From UBA168 sp011055275 (GTDB lineage: Archaea; Thermoproteota; Thermoprotei_A; Marsarchaeales; UBA168), in assembly GCA_046635845.1 (NCBI GenBank), contig JAQQXN010000002.1: a DNA stretch of 64,000 bases, one strand, 5' to 3'. The stretch's first letter is position 1, and every line of letters starts with the position of its first letter. The notes under the pieces are model-generated. The model made no database searches. It saw only the letters and a program-made list of their open reading frames with translations, and was not told the DNA's origin. The position numbers and the translations under genes are program-made. Below are positions 24,747 to 33,196 of this stretch, piece by piece.

Positions 24747-26483
24747 ATGAATCATGCCATAGAGGTAAGAGACCTCTCAGTTTGGTATAACATCTCTGGA
24801 GAACCTGCCCTTAAGAACGTCAGCCTTACAATCGATGAGGGGGAATTTGTTCTTCTTGTTGGGCGTACGGGTTCAGGCAAGTCGACACTGTTAAATTCTA
24901 TAAATGGGGTAATCCCAAACATAATCAATGCCAAGCTTTCGGGTGCCGTCAAGATTTATGGGCGCGATACAAGATCGATGCAGCTCAAGGACTTGAGTAC
25001 GCTTATAGGAACGGTCTATCAAACGCCCGAAGATCAGATATTTTCCTTAGTTGTGGAAGACGATGTGGCATTTGGTCCCGAAAACTTGGCCTTACCCCCC
25101 GAGGAGATCAGAAAAAGGGTTGAGGATTCTCTTAAACTTGTGGGATTGGGTGACAGGAAAAAATTTCCGACTTTTCTCCTTTCTGGCGGACAGAAGCAGA
25201 GGCTTGTAATTGCTGATGCTTTGGCCATGAGGCCGAAAATACTCATACTTGATGAACCAACAAGTATGCTTGACTCACTTGGAACGGCAGAGGTATTCTC
25301 TACGCTGAAGAAGCTAAGGGACGAGTACGGTATGACTATACTCATGTCGGAGCATAAGGTTGAGAGGGTCCTAGGCTTAGTTGATAGGTTGATACTCATT
25401 TATGATAAGACCGTGGAGATAGACAGGCCTATTCGCGAAGCGCTAATGGAGGACTTGAGAAAATATGGTATTGAGGAGCCCCAGGTATCTTACCTCTACA
25501 AGCAGATAGGCGGTACCAACAAGGCCCCATTGACCATCGAGGAGTTCATAGAGTACGAAAAAGAGTTCTCGGCCTTTTCGAGAGGAAAGTCGGCCGCGAT
25601 AACGGAACTCCAGCCAAGCATCGAAGACCCTGTGATAGAGCTCGACGACGTTTGGTTTGCGTACGAGCGGTCAAAGGAATGGGTGCTTAAGGGAATGAAC
25701 TTTACGGTCAGAAAGGGAGAGTTTGTGTCACTGGTTGGACCTAATGGGTCTGGTAAGACAACGGTCCTAAGGCTCATTGCCGGGCTTCAGAGGCCTTCTA
25801 GAGGAGAGGTAAGAGTGCTTGGAAGGCCCACGGCAAAGATGAGCAGAAAGGAATTATCTTCGGCCGTGGGATATGTCTTTCAGGACCCTGATCAGATGCT
25901 TTTCAACACCACGGTTCTCAGCGAGGTTGAGTTCACTCCAAAGCTGATGGGCCTTGACTCGCAGGTAGTTAGGAAGAAGGCACTGGGCATACTGGAAGAA
26001 TTTGGCTTAATAAACTACAAAGATGAAAACCCCCACAGGTTAAGCGTGGGTCAGCGGAGGCTTCTGTCTTTGGCTTCGGTTTTAATAAATGAGCCAAAGG
26101 TCCTTTTACTTGACGAACCTACTAGGGCCCTCGACTGGGAAACTGGGGAGAATGTGCTGAATTTCATAAAGCACTTGGTTAGGGAAAGGGGAATAGGCGT
26201 GGTAGCTGTGTCGCATAACATGAAGCAGGCGGCTGATCACAGCGACAGGGTCGTGGCGCTTTACTCGGGTATCGTGGCGGCGGAGGGAACGGCAAGGGAC
26301 GTTTTTGAGCGCTCGGTGGATAATCCCTCTTGGTCGATCGTTCCACCTCAGGTGTTTCAGCTATCCATGGCTCTTTCCATGAAACCTCCAGCTGTCAAAA
26401 TGGATGAAATCATGCCCATAATAAATGAATATAAGATGCGGGTCAGCGCCAAGAGCGCCACCTCGGGGTTGAGGGAACGTTGA
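24747..26483 (+). CDS. Energy-coupling factor transporter ATPase, two fused ABC domains
   Basis: 578-aa fusion of two CbiO/EcfA-type nucleotide-binding domains. Domain 1: Walker A LLVGRTGSGKSTLLN (about residue 37), Q-loop VYQTPEDQIF, signature LLSGGQKQRL, Walker B ILILDEPTS. Domain 2: Walker A VGPNGSGKTT (about residue 333), VFQDPDQMLFNTT, degenerate signature LSVGQRRL (S-V-G rather than S-G-G), Walker B VLLLDEPTR. It supplies both ATPase subunits of the ECF module in one chain. It is followed by a small ORF and by EcfT. Confidence 0.93.
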   Translation: MNHAIEVRDLSVWYNISGEPALKNVSLTIDEGEFVLLVGRTGSGKSTLLNSINGVIPNIINAKLSGAVKIYGRDTRSMQLKDLSTLIGTVYQTPEDQIFSLVVEDDVAFGPENLALPPEEIRKRVEDSLKLVGLGDRKKFPTFLLSGGQKQRLVIADALAMRPKILILDEPTSMLDSLGTAEVFSTLKKLRDEYGMTILMSEHKVERVLGLVDRLILIYDKTVEIDRPIREALMEDLRKYGIEEPQVSYLYKQIGGTNKAPLTIEEFIEYEKEFSAFSRGKSAAITELQPSIEDPVIELDDVWFAYERSKEWVLKGMNFTVRKGEFVSLVGPNGSGKTTVLRLIAGLQRPSRGEVRVLGRPTAKMSRKELSSAVGYVFQDPDQMLFNTTVLSEVEFTPKLMGLDSQVVRKKALGILEEFGLINYKDENPHRLSVGQRRLLSLASVLINEPKVLLLDEPTRALDWETGENVLNFIKHLVRERGIGVVAVSHNMKQAADHSDRVVALYSGIVAAEGTARDVFERSVDNPSWSIVPPQVFQLSMALSMKPPAVKMDEIMPIINEYKMRVSAKSATSGLRER

Positions 26484-26596
26484 AAAACTCTGGGCTCGCG
26501 GAAATGGATATTAGCGTGAGTCAGCATATGGAGGAGTGCGAGTCGAAAACCTATAGTGCTAGCCTAATTTGCGCTTGCTGGTGGAGGCCGGGTTGA
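26480..26596 (+). CDS. Candidate 38-aa protein between ECF ATPase and T component
   Basis: TTG 26480 overlaps the EcfA stop (TTGA) and the frame ends with TGA at 26594-26596, one base before the EcfT start. The peptide begins MKNSGLAEMDISVSQHMEEC and contains Cys-Trp-rich CACWWRPG. The exact nesting between two operon genes is suggestive; without it the 114-nt gap would be unusual here. Confidence 0.4.
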   Translation: MKNSGLAEMDISVSQHMEECESKTYSASLICACWWRPG

Positions 26597-26597
26597 C

Positions 26598-27566
26598 TTG
26601 AACGTTATTCTTCTTTGGATAACATCCATACTGATAATAACAATGGGTCCTGTGCTTACGGTCTACCTTATATGGAAGATAATCGGCTTTAGGGGATATA
26701 TGTCACTTTTTCAGTTCATCGAGGGAAAATCCTTTCTTTATCGCGTTGACCCTAGAGTAAAGATCCTAATGGCGATAGTGATAACTACTGTCGCCGCCTT
26801 TACCATATGGTGGATATCTGCCATTTTCCTTGCCGTCATGCTCGTGCTTTACATCTTTACGGTTAATCCTGCATCAAAATACCGCATAGTGCTGCCATTA
26901 ACCTTGGCTACTTTCTTGGGAACGGCTTGGACTGAGGCGCTCTTTACAAACCCGTCATTGCTTACTGAGCTTTTTGGACTGGACGTGTTCATATTGCCGT
27001 TTCCTCCGCAATTTCAGGTCATAGGGGCTTATGGGCTTTCAGAGCAGGGCTTCTTCTACGGGCTTCAGATTGCTTTCAGGGCTTCGGCAGCTGTAGCCAG
27101 CGGATTTCTGCTTGTTTTTACGAGTTCACCAGCGGATATCTTGCGTTCGCTTGAAAAGTCAAAAGTACCGGTAGAGCTTGGCTTCGCACTTGTCGTTGCC
27201 GTAATTGCCATTCCCAAGATATTGGAAAGCGCTATGACCATAATGGATGCGATGAGAGTGAGGGGGTTTGATTTTGGACCTGCTCAAAGCCGTAATGCAA
27301 AGGCAGTGTTCAGCAAGTTCTTCCAGCAAATAAGGGCCGTTCTCATGGCGACAGCTTCCATAATAATATGGACATTGAAAAGCGCTGAAAACATAGCCAT
27401 ATCAGCGGATCTCAGGGGATTTCGCGCGAACAAAGTCAGGACCTACTATCATGAAGTGGCTTTCCACAGAATAGATTGGATAGCCATGGCGATCCTGATA
27501 GCCGTGTTTGCGGTAGGTGTCTACTTGTCAGGGATAGGATATGGTCCTCTTGCTTACAATCCGTGA
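26598..27566 (+). CDS. ecfT: Energy-coupling factor transporter transmembrane protein EcfT
   Basis: Membrane scaffold linking the ATPase to S components (322 aa). The core 'F.EGKSFLYRVDPRVKIL' segment is followed by membrane helices, then the two cytoplasmic coupling motifs: DAMRVRGFDFGP (AxxARGF class, about residue 217) and AISADLRGFRANKVR. There is an extra N-terminal helix before the usual start. TTG 26598 follows a GGTGGAGG sequence. It closes the ECF operon. Confidence 0.88.
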   Translation: MNVILLWITSILIITMGPVLTVYLIWKIIGFRGYMSLFQFIEGKSFLYRVDPRVKILMAIVITTVAAFTIWWISAIFLAVMLVLYIFTVNPASKYRIVLPLTLATFLGTAWTEALFTNPSLLTELFGLDVFILPFPPQFQVIGAYGLSEQGFFYGLQIAFRASAAVASGFLLVFTSSPADILRSLEKSKVPVELGFALVVAVIAIPKILESAMTIMDAMRVRGFDFGPAQSRNAKAVFSKFFQQIRAVLMATASIIIWTLKSAENIAISADLRGFRANKVRTYYHEVAFHRIDWIAMAILIAVFAVGVYLSGIGYGPLAYNP

Positions 27567-27596
27567 CGTGTTTATAGTTCTGTAATTGATTTTTCT

Positions 27597-27785
27597 TTGA
27601 ATTTAATGGGTGAAGCATGTCAAATACTACCCGGCTTACGATTCAGTTTCGAGTGCAGTTGGACTTGCGGTAACGTGCTAACAGATAGTACCGTTAAACG
27701 CCCCCAAATAAACTATAACTTGTCTAGCGTTGGTAGCGCGTATGGGAGTCAGGTTTGTGCGTGCTTTTTATCGTTAACCATTTAG
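27597..27785 (+). CDS. Candidate 62-aa ORF with a TATA box
   Basis: TTG 27597 lies 24 nt after the centre of GTTTATAG (27570-27577), the leaderless spacing used by real genes here. The product has five Cys and no recognisable domain (…FSFECSWTCGNVLTD…). Codon use is not obviously gene-like, so this may be chance. The rest of 27786-27978 holds a fragment shared with 62820-62876. Confidence 0.2.
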   Translation: MNLMGEACQILPGLRFSFECSWTCGNVLTDSTVKRPQINYNLSSVGSAYGSQVCACFLSLTI

Positions 27786-27829
27786 CCATAAAGGACGGCG
27801 CTTCACATCGCTTGGCAACCGCAGGGGAC

Positions 27830-27904
27830 GTTCGCCTTGCCGCCCGCACGCGCGAGCGCCTTCATGGTGAGAGGGCGCACCGACAACGGGCCTCTCTACG
27901 GTTA
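27830..27904 (-). repeat. Mobile-element fragment, inverted copy of 62820-62876
   Basis: Two exact blocks match the other locus in inverted orientation: 17 bp (27888-27904 with 62820-62836) and 20 bp (27830-27849 with 62857-62876), separated by diverged sequence. At 62.8 kb the same block precedes IS200/IS605-type hairpins, so this is most likely a fragment of the same element. Confidence 0.6.
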
Positions 27905-27978
27905 AGCGTATTGCTTTCTTAATTAAGGGCCATTATTTCCTTAAGCGACTTAAACCTGTAAACCCGTTCAAGTTAAAA

Positions 27979-28581
27979 TCAGATGTTCTTTTTCGAAGAT
28001 ACGTAATCCTTCTTTTTCCAAGCCTCTCTCTTTCTGAATCCGTCTTTTTTGGCCTTGTTTTCCAAGCCCCGGCTCTTTCTGCCAGATGGCGTCAGTCCTC
28101 TGAACACCCTGCCCTTTTGGGAAGGATTTGCAATCCAGTTGAGTTCTTTATCAGACAATATGGCGGGGTTGTGGGGGTCGACCATGACAACTTCAAACCA
28201 TTTGTGTTTTCCGTCCTCCCCAACAAAGTAACTTCCCAAGACTTCCATCCCCGGGAAATGTTCAGCTGCCCTTCTTTCAGCTATGGTCTGAGCGCTTATA
28301 TTATACTTTATGAGTTTTACACCCATGTTTTTCGGGCGCCTTCCTGCCCTCGGCCTGGGTACAAAGAAACCCCCTTTTTTAGCTACAGAGCGGACAACTA
28401 TCACTCCGGGTTTCGCCTTATAGCCGAGCTCTCTGGCGCGATCTAGCCTTGTAGGCCTTTCAAGCTTAACAACATTTGGTCCTTTTCTCCAATCAACCAG
28501 CTTCTGCTTGTAGAAGTCGATGAGGTCTCCTTTGATCTCTCTCCTGAACGTCTCTGACCTTAGCTCTGCTATGCTAGCCAT
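27979..28581 (-). CDS. rpl15e: Ribosomal protein L15e
   Basis: Large-subunit protein (200 aa) recognised from VDWRKGPNVVKLERPTRLDR, RARELGYKAKPGVIVVRSVA, GRRPKNMGVKLIKYNISAQT and GLTPSGRKSRGL. ATG 28581 is chosen because a TATA box (rc AGCTTATAG, 28600-28608) is centred 23 nt upstream; ATG 28590 would add three residues. It is a single-gene transcription unit. Confidence 0.96.
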   Translation of the reverse strand: MASIAELRSETFRREIKGDLIDFYKQKLVDWRKGPNVVKLERPTRLDRARELGYKAKPGVIVVRSVAKKGGFFVPRPRAGRRPKNMGVKLIKYNISAQTIAERRAAEHFPGMEVLGSYFVGEDGKHKWFEVVMVDPHNPAILSDKELNWIANPSQKGRVFRGLTPSGRKSRGLENKAKKDGFRKREAWKKKDYVSSKKNI

Positions 28582-28599
28582 AATGAACATAAAAAAATA

Positions 28600-28608
28600 G
28601 CTATAAGC
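28600..28608 (-). promoter_or_regulatory. TATA box of rpl15e
   Basis: AGCTTATAG on the minus strand, centred 23 nt upstream of ATG 28581. Confidence 0.55.
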
Positions 28609-28653
28609 TTATGGTTTTTTCGTGCCCCGGTCGGATGGTTTTATAACTAGTAG

Positions 28654-29589
28654 CTACGAGTTAAGTGTCTTTGGCTCATCGCGGGTCAGCAGCTCCCTCT
28701 TGATTATATCACATGCCATAGCTACTGCTCTGGTTTCCGCTTCTTCTGTGCTTCCCGCTACATGAGGTGTAACTATTACCCTGGGATCTAGCAGAAGCGC
28801 TTTCTCGCTATCCGTTAGCGGTGGCTCATGCGGAAGCACGTCGAGCGCTGCTCCAGCTACTATGCCATCGTGTAGACCTTTCAATAGGGCCTCAACGGAT
28901 ACAACCTCACCTCTCGAGGCATTAATTATTCTTGCCCCACGTTTCAGGATAGCAAGGTTTTCCACATTAAACATGTCTTTTGTTTCCTGGGTTAGTGGAA
29001 CATTATAACTGATGAAATCTGACGTGGCCAGTAATTTCTCGTATGAAGTTCCTTCCGCGTTTGAGTCGACGCGCTTGTATTTGTCATAAGCTATTACCTT
29101 CATATCAAGTGCCCGCGCGTGCTTTGCAAGCTCGCTTCCTGTGCAGCCGTAACCCACTATCCCAAGCGTCTTACCGCATAGTTCAACTCCAACGCACTCT
29201 GCCTTCGGCCAAACCCCGCTTTTTACTCTATGCGAGCATGCAGGTATGTTCCTAGCCAGCGCCAGCATAAGACCTATTATGTGCTCTGCTACCGACGTTG
29301 CAGATGAGCCTGGGGTGTTGAACACCTTAAGTCCTAGTTTTTCAGCAGTTGCTACGTCAACATTGTCTAAACCGGCTCCTAGTCTAATGACCAGCGAGCC
29401 GGGCTTTAGCCGGGCAAGAAACGAGCTATCAGCTTTTATGTTGCTTCTTATGAGGATTGCATTGAAGTCGTTCAGTTTGGCAGGAATCACGTCCTCGGCG
29501 AGTATTGGTTCTAAACCGCTTTTCTTTAAGAGCTCGAGCGATCCTTTGGGCACTTTGCAAGCGACCAATACCCTGTTATTTGTTAGCAC
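28654..29589 (-). CDS. serA: D-3-phosphoglycerate dehydrogenase-like 2-hydroxyacid dehydrogenase
   Basis: NAD-dependent D-isomer-specific dehydrogenase. The Rossmann motif is LGIVGYGCTGSELA; the catalytic Arg lies in INASRGEVVSVEAL, Glu in ALDVLPHEPPL, His in VTPHVAGSTEEAE. At about 311 aa it lacks the C-terminal ACT/ASB domains of full SerA, as in short archaeal forms, so glyoxylate/hydroxypyruvate reductase is possible. GTG 29589 lies 23 nt from the TATA centre (29609-29616); ATG 29601 is only about 11 nt from it and therefore less likely. Confidence 0.85.
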   Translation of the reverse strand: MLTNNRVLVACKVPKGSLELLKKSGLEPILAEDVIPAKLNDFNAILIRSNIKADSSFLARLKPGSLVIRLGAGLDNVDVATAEKLGLKVFNTPGSSATSVAEHIIGLMLALARNIPACSHRVKSGVWPKAECVGVELCGKTLGIVGYGCTGSELAKHARALDMKVIAYDKYKRVDSNAEGTSYEKLLATSDFISYNVPLTQETKDMFNVENLAILKRGARIINASRGEVVSVEALLKGLHDGIVAGAALDVLPHEPPLTDSEKALLLDPRVIVTPHVAGSTEEAETRAVAMACDIIKRELLTRDEPKTLNS

Positions 29590-29608
29590 GATTAAGGTCA
29601 TATGATCG

Positions 29609-29616
29609 CATATAAG
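29609..29616 (-). promoter_or_regulatory. TATA box of the serA-like gene
   Basis: Minus-strand CTTATATG (top strand CATATAAG) centred 23 nt upstream of GTG 29589. Confidence 0.55.
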
Positions 29617-29716
29617 CATAGTTGATCAAATATGTCAAAGTACCTACCTTTCATCTTTATCGCGAGAAGTCCCTTGATTGGGGTAAGAAGATAAAAACCA
29701 TAAAGCTGGTACGTAG

Positions 29717-30240
29717 TTGTTTTGGGGTTGTTCCCTTAAAGCCGAAGCTAGGCTGGCAGTGCAGAGAAAGATATCGCCTCTGAACAGGGAAAGTAGGAAC
29801 AACCTCAACGCAGTGCTGGAGCTGCACACCCGCGCGGTAAAGTTCTTTTATTCCTTCCGCGTGACCGACGGGAAAGTTCTGCAGGACCTGGTGCATTACG
29901 AAGGCCAAGGATGGGTTTTCGCTGCCTTAAGTACTAACTAACCGAGATCATAAGGGGCAAGCCAAAGCGGTTCCTTATGCCCGTTAACCATTCTAACGGT
30001 TACGGGAAATTGAAGCGCGCGCTTTACGGCTTTCCCAGATGTGGCGCGAGGGCCATGCTCGGCCTTTCTTCCCTCCCTTCTGCCGAGCTTTGCGGAAGGG
30101 AGTTGACGTGCCCCAGCTGCGGTTTAACTTACAACCGCGCCCTCAGCTTGGCTCAGCTCGGCCCGTGCCTTAACGAAGCGCACGGCCGCGCTGCGCAAGC
30201 ATGAAAAGATGAAGGCGCGCCGCGCTGCCCGAATCCTTAA
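29717..30240 (+). pseudogene. Possible decayed TnpB-like (IS200/IS605) remnant
   Basis: Two unconnected frames look transposase-like. At 29740-29900 the frame reads NNLNAVLELHTRAVKFFYSF, reminiscent of the N-terminal helix of TnpB/OrfB. At 30080-30200 another frame reads ELTCPSCGLTYNRALSLAQ, reminiscent of its C-terminal zinc ribbon. Stops and frame changes separate them. The assignment is by resemblance only; the rest of 29620-30318 shows no gene. Confidence 0.4.
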
Positions 30241-30319
30241 GCCCTGCCCGCAAGGATGGGATAGTATACTTAGAGGGGACGGATTCTTCTTAGCGTGCAG
30301 TTTGTTGGGAACTAACCAC

Positions 30320-30328
30320 CCTTTTAAG
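30320..30328 (+). promoter_or_regulatory. TATA box of the YchF-type GTPase gene
   Basis: CCTTTTAAG is centred 23 nt upstream of ATG 30347. It lies inside the longer open frame starting at 30209 and therefore decides the start. Confidence 0.6.
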
Positions 30329-30346
30329 TTGCTGCATGAGAGGTTT

Positions 30347-31540
30347 ATGCTAGTAGGCGTCGTGGGCAAGACAAACGTGGGAAAATCCACTTTTTTTAAA
30401 GCTGCAACGCTTATCCCCGTTGCCATTGATGACGTCCCGTTCACGACTATTAAGCCAAACAGAGGGATAGCGGCCGTTAGGACACCTTGCGTGTGTAGAG
30501 ACTTAGGGGTGAAGGACGAGCCCAGAAACTCCAAGTGCATTGATGGTAATCGCTTTGTGCCAGTGGAAATGCTTGATGTTGCAGGCTTGGTTAAGGGTGC
30601 TTGGAAAGGCAGGGGCCTAGGCAATCAGTTTCTTGACGATCTGAGGCAGGCTGATGCCCTTATACACGTGGTTGACGCCGCTGGGAGCACAGACGAAGAC
30701 GGAAACAGGGTACCGCCAGGCAGTAGAGACCCACTTGAAGATGTGAAAGAAATAGAGGAGGAAATAACCCGTTGGATAACCAGCATATTGAAGAGAGATT
30801 GGGAAAAGAGCGTGCGGACATCAGAAACCGTGCGCGGTGATCCCCTGGTAGTTTTATCTGAGAAGCTGGCTGGGCTCTCCGTTTCACGTGGTGAAGTAGC
30901 GGCGGCTTTGGAAAAAACGGGTCTGATGGGCACGCGTTTATCGTCGTGGAGAGAGGAAGAGCTCAACGCTTTTGCCTCTGCGATATACGCTCTCAAGCCC
31001 AAGGTCATAGCTGCAAACAAGGCAGACATGAAGGAAGCGGAAGCCAACATAGAATCTATGCGTAAGTCGCTTCCAATTCCCGTTATACCAACGATCGCTG
31101 AAGCCGAGGTCGCCCTAAGGCTGGCTGCGGACAGGGGTCTGATAGAATATTTGCCGGGAGATCCGACATTTAAGATCAAGACGGGGGCTCAGCTGACTTC
31201 AGCGCAAGAAGACGCATTAAAGAGAATCCAGCAAATGCTTGAAAAGTGGGGAAGTACTGGTGTGCAACAGGCCATAAATGAAGTAGTCCTTAACCAGTAC
31301 GGCGCCATAGTTGTGTATCCAGTTGAAGACGCGAACAAGTATTCTGATTCAAAGGGGAGGGTCCTTCCGGATGCGTACTTGGTTCGCTCGGGAACTACTC
31401 CAAAGGAGTTTGCCTACAAGATACATACGGATCTCGGTGAAGGATATCTTTACGCTGTGGATGCCGTAACGAAGCAAAGGCTTCCTGAAGACAAACCACT
31501 TAAGAACAGAGTTGTAATTAAAATCGTATCGTCGAAGTGA
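30347..31540 (+). CDS. Obg-like/YchF-family GTPase with TGS domain
   Basis: Ribosome-associated NTPase of 397 aa. G1 VGVVGKTNVGKSTFFKAATL begins right at the N-terminus, followed by VPFTTIKPNRG (switch I), MLDVAGLVKGAWKGRGLGNQ (G3) and AANKAD (G4). The archaeal/eukaryotic subfamily signature CVCRDLGVKDEPRNSKCIDG is present. The C-terminal TGS domain is seen in YPVEDANKYSDSKGRVLPDA. ATG 30347 removes a 46-residue spurious extension because the TATA box lies within it. Confidence 0.94.
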   Translation: MLVGVVGKTNVGKSTFFKAATLIPVAIDDVPFTTIKPNRGIAAVRTPCVCRDLGVKDEPRNSKCIDGNRFVPVEMLDVAGLVKGAWKGRGLGNQFLDDLRQADALIHVVDAAGSTDEDGNRVPPGSRDPLEDVKEIEEEITRWITSILKRDWEKSVRTSETVRGDPLVVLSEKLAGLSVSRGEVAAALEKTGLMGTRLSSWREEELNAFASAIYALKPKVIAANKADMKEAEANIESMRKSLPIPVIPTIAEAEVALRLAADRGLIEYLPGDPTFKIKTGAQLTSAQEDALKRIQQMLEKWGSTGVQQAINEVVLNQYGAIVVYPVEDANKYSDSKGRVLPDAYLVRSGTTPKEFAYKIHTDLGEGYLYAVDAVTKQRLPEDKPLKNRVVIKIVSSK

Positions 31541-31571
31541 GGATTAGCGAATATTAGATATAAGGCGATAA

Positions 31572-31580
31572 GTTTAAATG
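31572..31580 (+). promoter_or_regulatory. TATA box of htpX
   Basis: GTTTAAATG is centred about 33 nt upstream of ATG 31609, leaving a leader of only a few nucleotides. Confidence 0.5.
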
Positions 31581-31608
31581 CACTACTAAGACTTACACTA
31601 GAGCAAAA

Positions 31609-32502
31609 ATGAGAGCTGAGTTTGCGGCCAAGATGTTTGGTTTGATGTTCATGCTTGGCGCGCTGCTCTTCGTTATAGGGTATGCCGTAGGCGTTTATGT
31701 GCTCGGAGCCTCACCAATTGCCGCCATAAGCGGGGCTCTCGTATTCGCTTTCATTATTAACTTCATAAGTTACTACTTCAGCGGAAGCATGGTGCTCAGG
31801 GCTTCCCGTGCCAAGATCGTGAGCGAAAGCGAAGCACCAAGGGTTCACAGGATAGTGTCCGAACTGGCCCAGAGGGCTGGCATACCTAAGCCTAAGGTGG
31901 CCATAGTTGATTCTCCGCAACCCAATGCCTTTGCAACGGGTAGAAACGAGAAGAATGCTGTCATAGCTGTTACTACGGGGCTGCTCACTACAATGAACGA
32001 TAACGAGCTCATGGGGGTGCTGGGCCACGAGACGGGGCACATAATCCACCATGACATTCTGATAGCGACGGTAGCGGCCTCTATTGCCACTGCCATATCT
32101 TACTTAGGCTACATCGTTGAGTTCGCCTTACTGTTTGGAGGCTTTGGAGGTAGCGCGAGAAGAGAGGGTGAGGCATTCGGATTGCTTGGCGCAACTTTGT
32201 TGGCGCCCATAGGGGCCCTATTCATACAGATGGCCTTGTCGAGAAGTAGGGAGTACTACGCTGATGAAGCAAGCGCAAGGTTGACGGGAAGGCCTGACTA
32301 CCTAATAAGCGCTCTCACGAAAATAGAGGCTTACATAAGGGCGGGAGCCCCCATGAAGGCAAATCCCTCTACGTCGAGCCTTTGGATAGCTAATCCCTTT
32401 AGGGGCGGACTTAGCGGCCTGCTGTCGACGCATCCTTCGACACCAGATCGCATCGCGAGGCTGAAGAAGATAGCCAAGGAAATGGGCATATATCTCGAGT
32501 GA
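31609..32502 (+). CDS. htpX: HtpX-type membrane zinc metalloprotease
   Basis: M48-family protease for membrane protein quality control, 297 aa. Two N-terminal membrane helices (residues about 8-60), then the active site VLGHETGHIIHHDI, two more hydrophobic segments (about 145-165 and 180-200) and the third metal ligand in SREYYADEASARLTGRPDYL. The C-terminus LSTHPSTPDRIARLKKIA is typical. Convergent with the THUMP gene, 4 nt apart. Confidence 0.94.
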   Translation: MRAEFAAKMFGLMFMLGALLFVIGYAVGVYVLGASPIAAISGALVFAFIINFISYYFSGSMVLRASRAKIVSESEAPRVHRIVSELAQRAGIPKPKVAIVDSPQPNAFATGRNEKNAVIAVTTGLLTTMNDNELMGVLGHETGHIIHHDILIATVAASIATAISYLGYIVEFALLFGGFGGSARREGEAFGLLGATLLAPIGALFIQMALSRSREYYADEASARLTGRPDYLISALTKIEAYIRAGAPMKANPSTSSLWIANPFRGGLSGLLSTHPSTPDRIARLKKIAKEMGIYLE

Positions 32503-32506
32503 TTTT

Positions 32507-33043
32507 TCAAATTTTAGTTATACGCTCCACACCGTTGATAGTTCTTTGTAATGAAAATACGGATTTTTTTAGGATTGCTATACCAGTAACCTCTCCAACA
32601 ACTTCAATTAAAAACACGCATGAAGGGTTTTTTAGGTCTACGCGCTGTGATGATAGAGATGCTACCTCGCTTACGACTCTGTCCCCCTCTAGGCTCGAGT
32701 CCCTCTTCACGACCGTCACGCGAAATGACTCGCATTTTGAAAGCTCGTTTTCGAGCTCCCTAGCGGCTTTAGTTATCTCGTCCAGATTTGTGCTCACGAC
32801 CTTTTCTATTGGGACTATTTTCGTGACGTACCTGAAGTTCCAAGGGTTTTCGAGCGCCTCCTCCTTAGCCCTTTCAACCACTATGAACGGGTCAAGCGAT
32901 GTAAAGGCTTCTAGTAATCCCGAAAATCTGGTCTTGGATATGCGCGGAGCGTTGTCTCCTAGATCTGATAAAAAGTAGGCAAGCTCGGACCTTGCCATCG
33001 ATTCCTTTCCCCTAGGACACGAGACCAGCAGGTTGAAGGACAT
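32507..33043 (-). CDS. Stand-alone THUMP-domain protein (first of two)
   Basis: A 178-aa protein with an N-terminal ferredoxin-like region (FNLLVSCPRGKESMARSELA) and a THUMP domain, a tRNA-acceptor-binding module (CESFRVTVVKRDSS, VDLKNPSCVFLIEVVGEVTG). No methyltransferase, thiolase or deaminase domain is attached. Tan1-like THUMP proteins assist tRNA acetylation (ac4C); that role is possible. The start has a TATA box 22 nt upstream (rc GCTTTTAAGC, 33061-33070). It diverges from the CAT tRNA gene. Confidence 0.82.
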   Translation of the reverse strand: MSFNLLVSCPRGKESMARSELAYFLSDLGDNAPRISKTRFSGLLEAFTSLDPFIVVERAKEEALENPWNFRYVTKIVPIEKVVSTNLDEITKAARELENELSKCESFRVTVVKRDSSLEGDRVVSEVASLSSQRVDLKNPSCVFLIEVVGEVTGIAILKKSVFSLQRTINGVERITKI

Positions 33044-33093
33044 ACGTAAATCCGGCCATTGCTTAAAAGCTGAGCTCTACAGTCAAGCGTGAA

Positions 33094-33102
33094 GCATATA
33101 AG
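33094..33102 (+). promoter_or_regulatory. TATA box of the CAT tRNA gene
   Basis: GCATATAAG is centred 24 nt upstream of the mature tRNA 5' end at 33122. Confidence 0.6.
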
Positions 33103-33121
33103 GGAAAGGTGTAAGAGAATT

Positions 33122-33196
33122 GGGCCCGTAGCTCAGCATGGTTAGAGCGCCGGACTCATAATCCGGTGGCCCGGAGTTCAAGTCTCCGCGGGCCCA
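33122..33196 (+). tRNA. tRNA with CAT anticodon (elongator Met or Ile2)
   Basis: Cloverleaf: acceptor GGGCCCG/CGGGCCC plus discriminator A; D arm GCTC…GAGC; anticodon stem CCGGA/TCCGG with loop CTCATAA; variable TGGCC; T arm CGGAG-TTCAAGT-CTCCG. No intron. It is not the initiator, because the anticodon stem lacks three consecutive G-C pairs. The anticodon arm resembles archaeal elongator Met tRNAs, but the GGGCCCG acceptor resembles archaeal Ile tRNAs, so an agmatidine-modified tRNA-Ile2 is possible. Confidence 0.95.

Noticed and set aside
32499..32978. 159-codon plus-strand ORF
   Set aside because: It is the complement of the THUMP protein gene and is Ser/Thr/Leu-rich, as shadow frames typically are.
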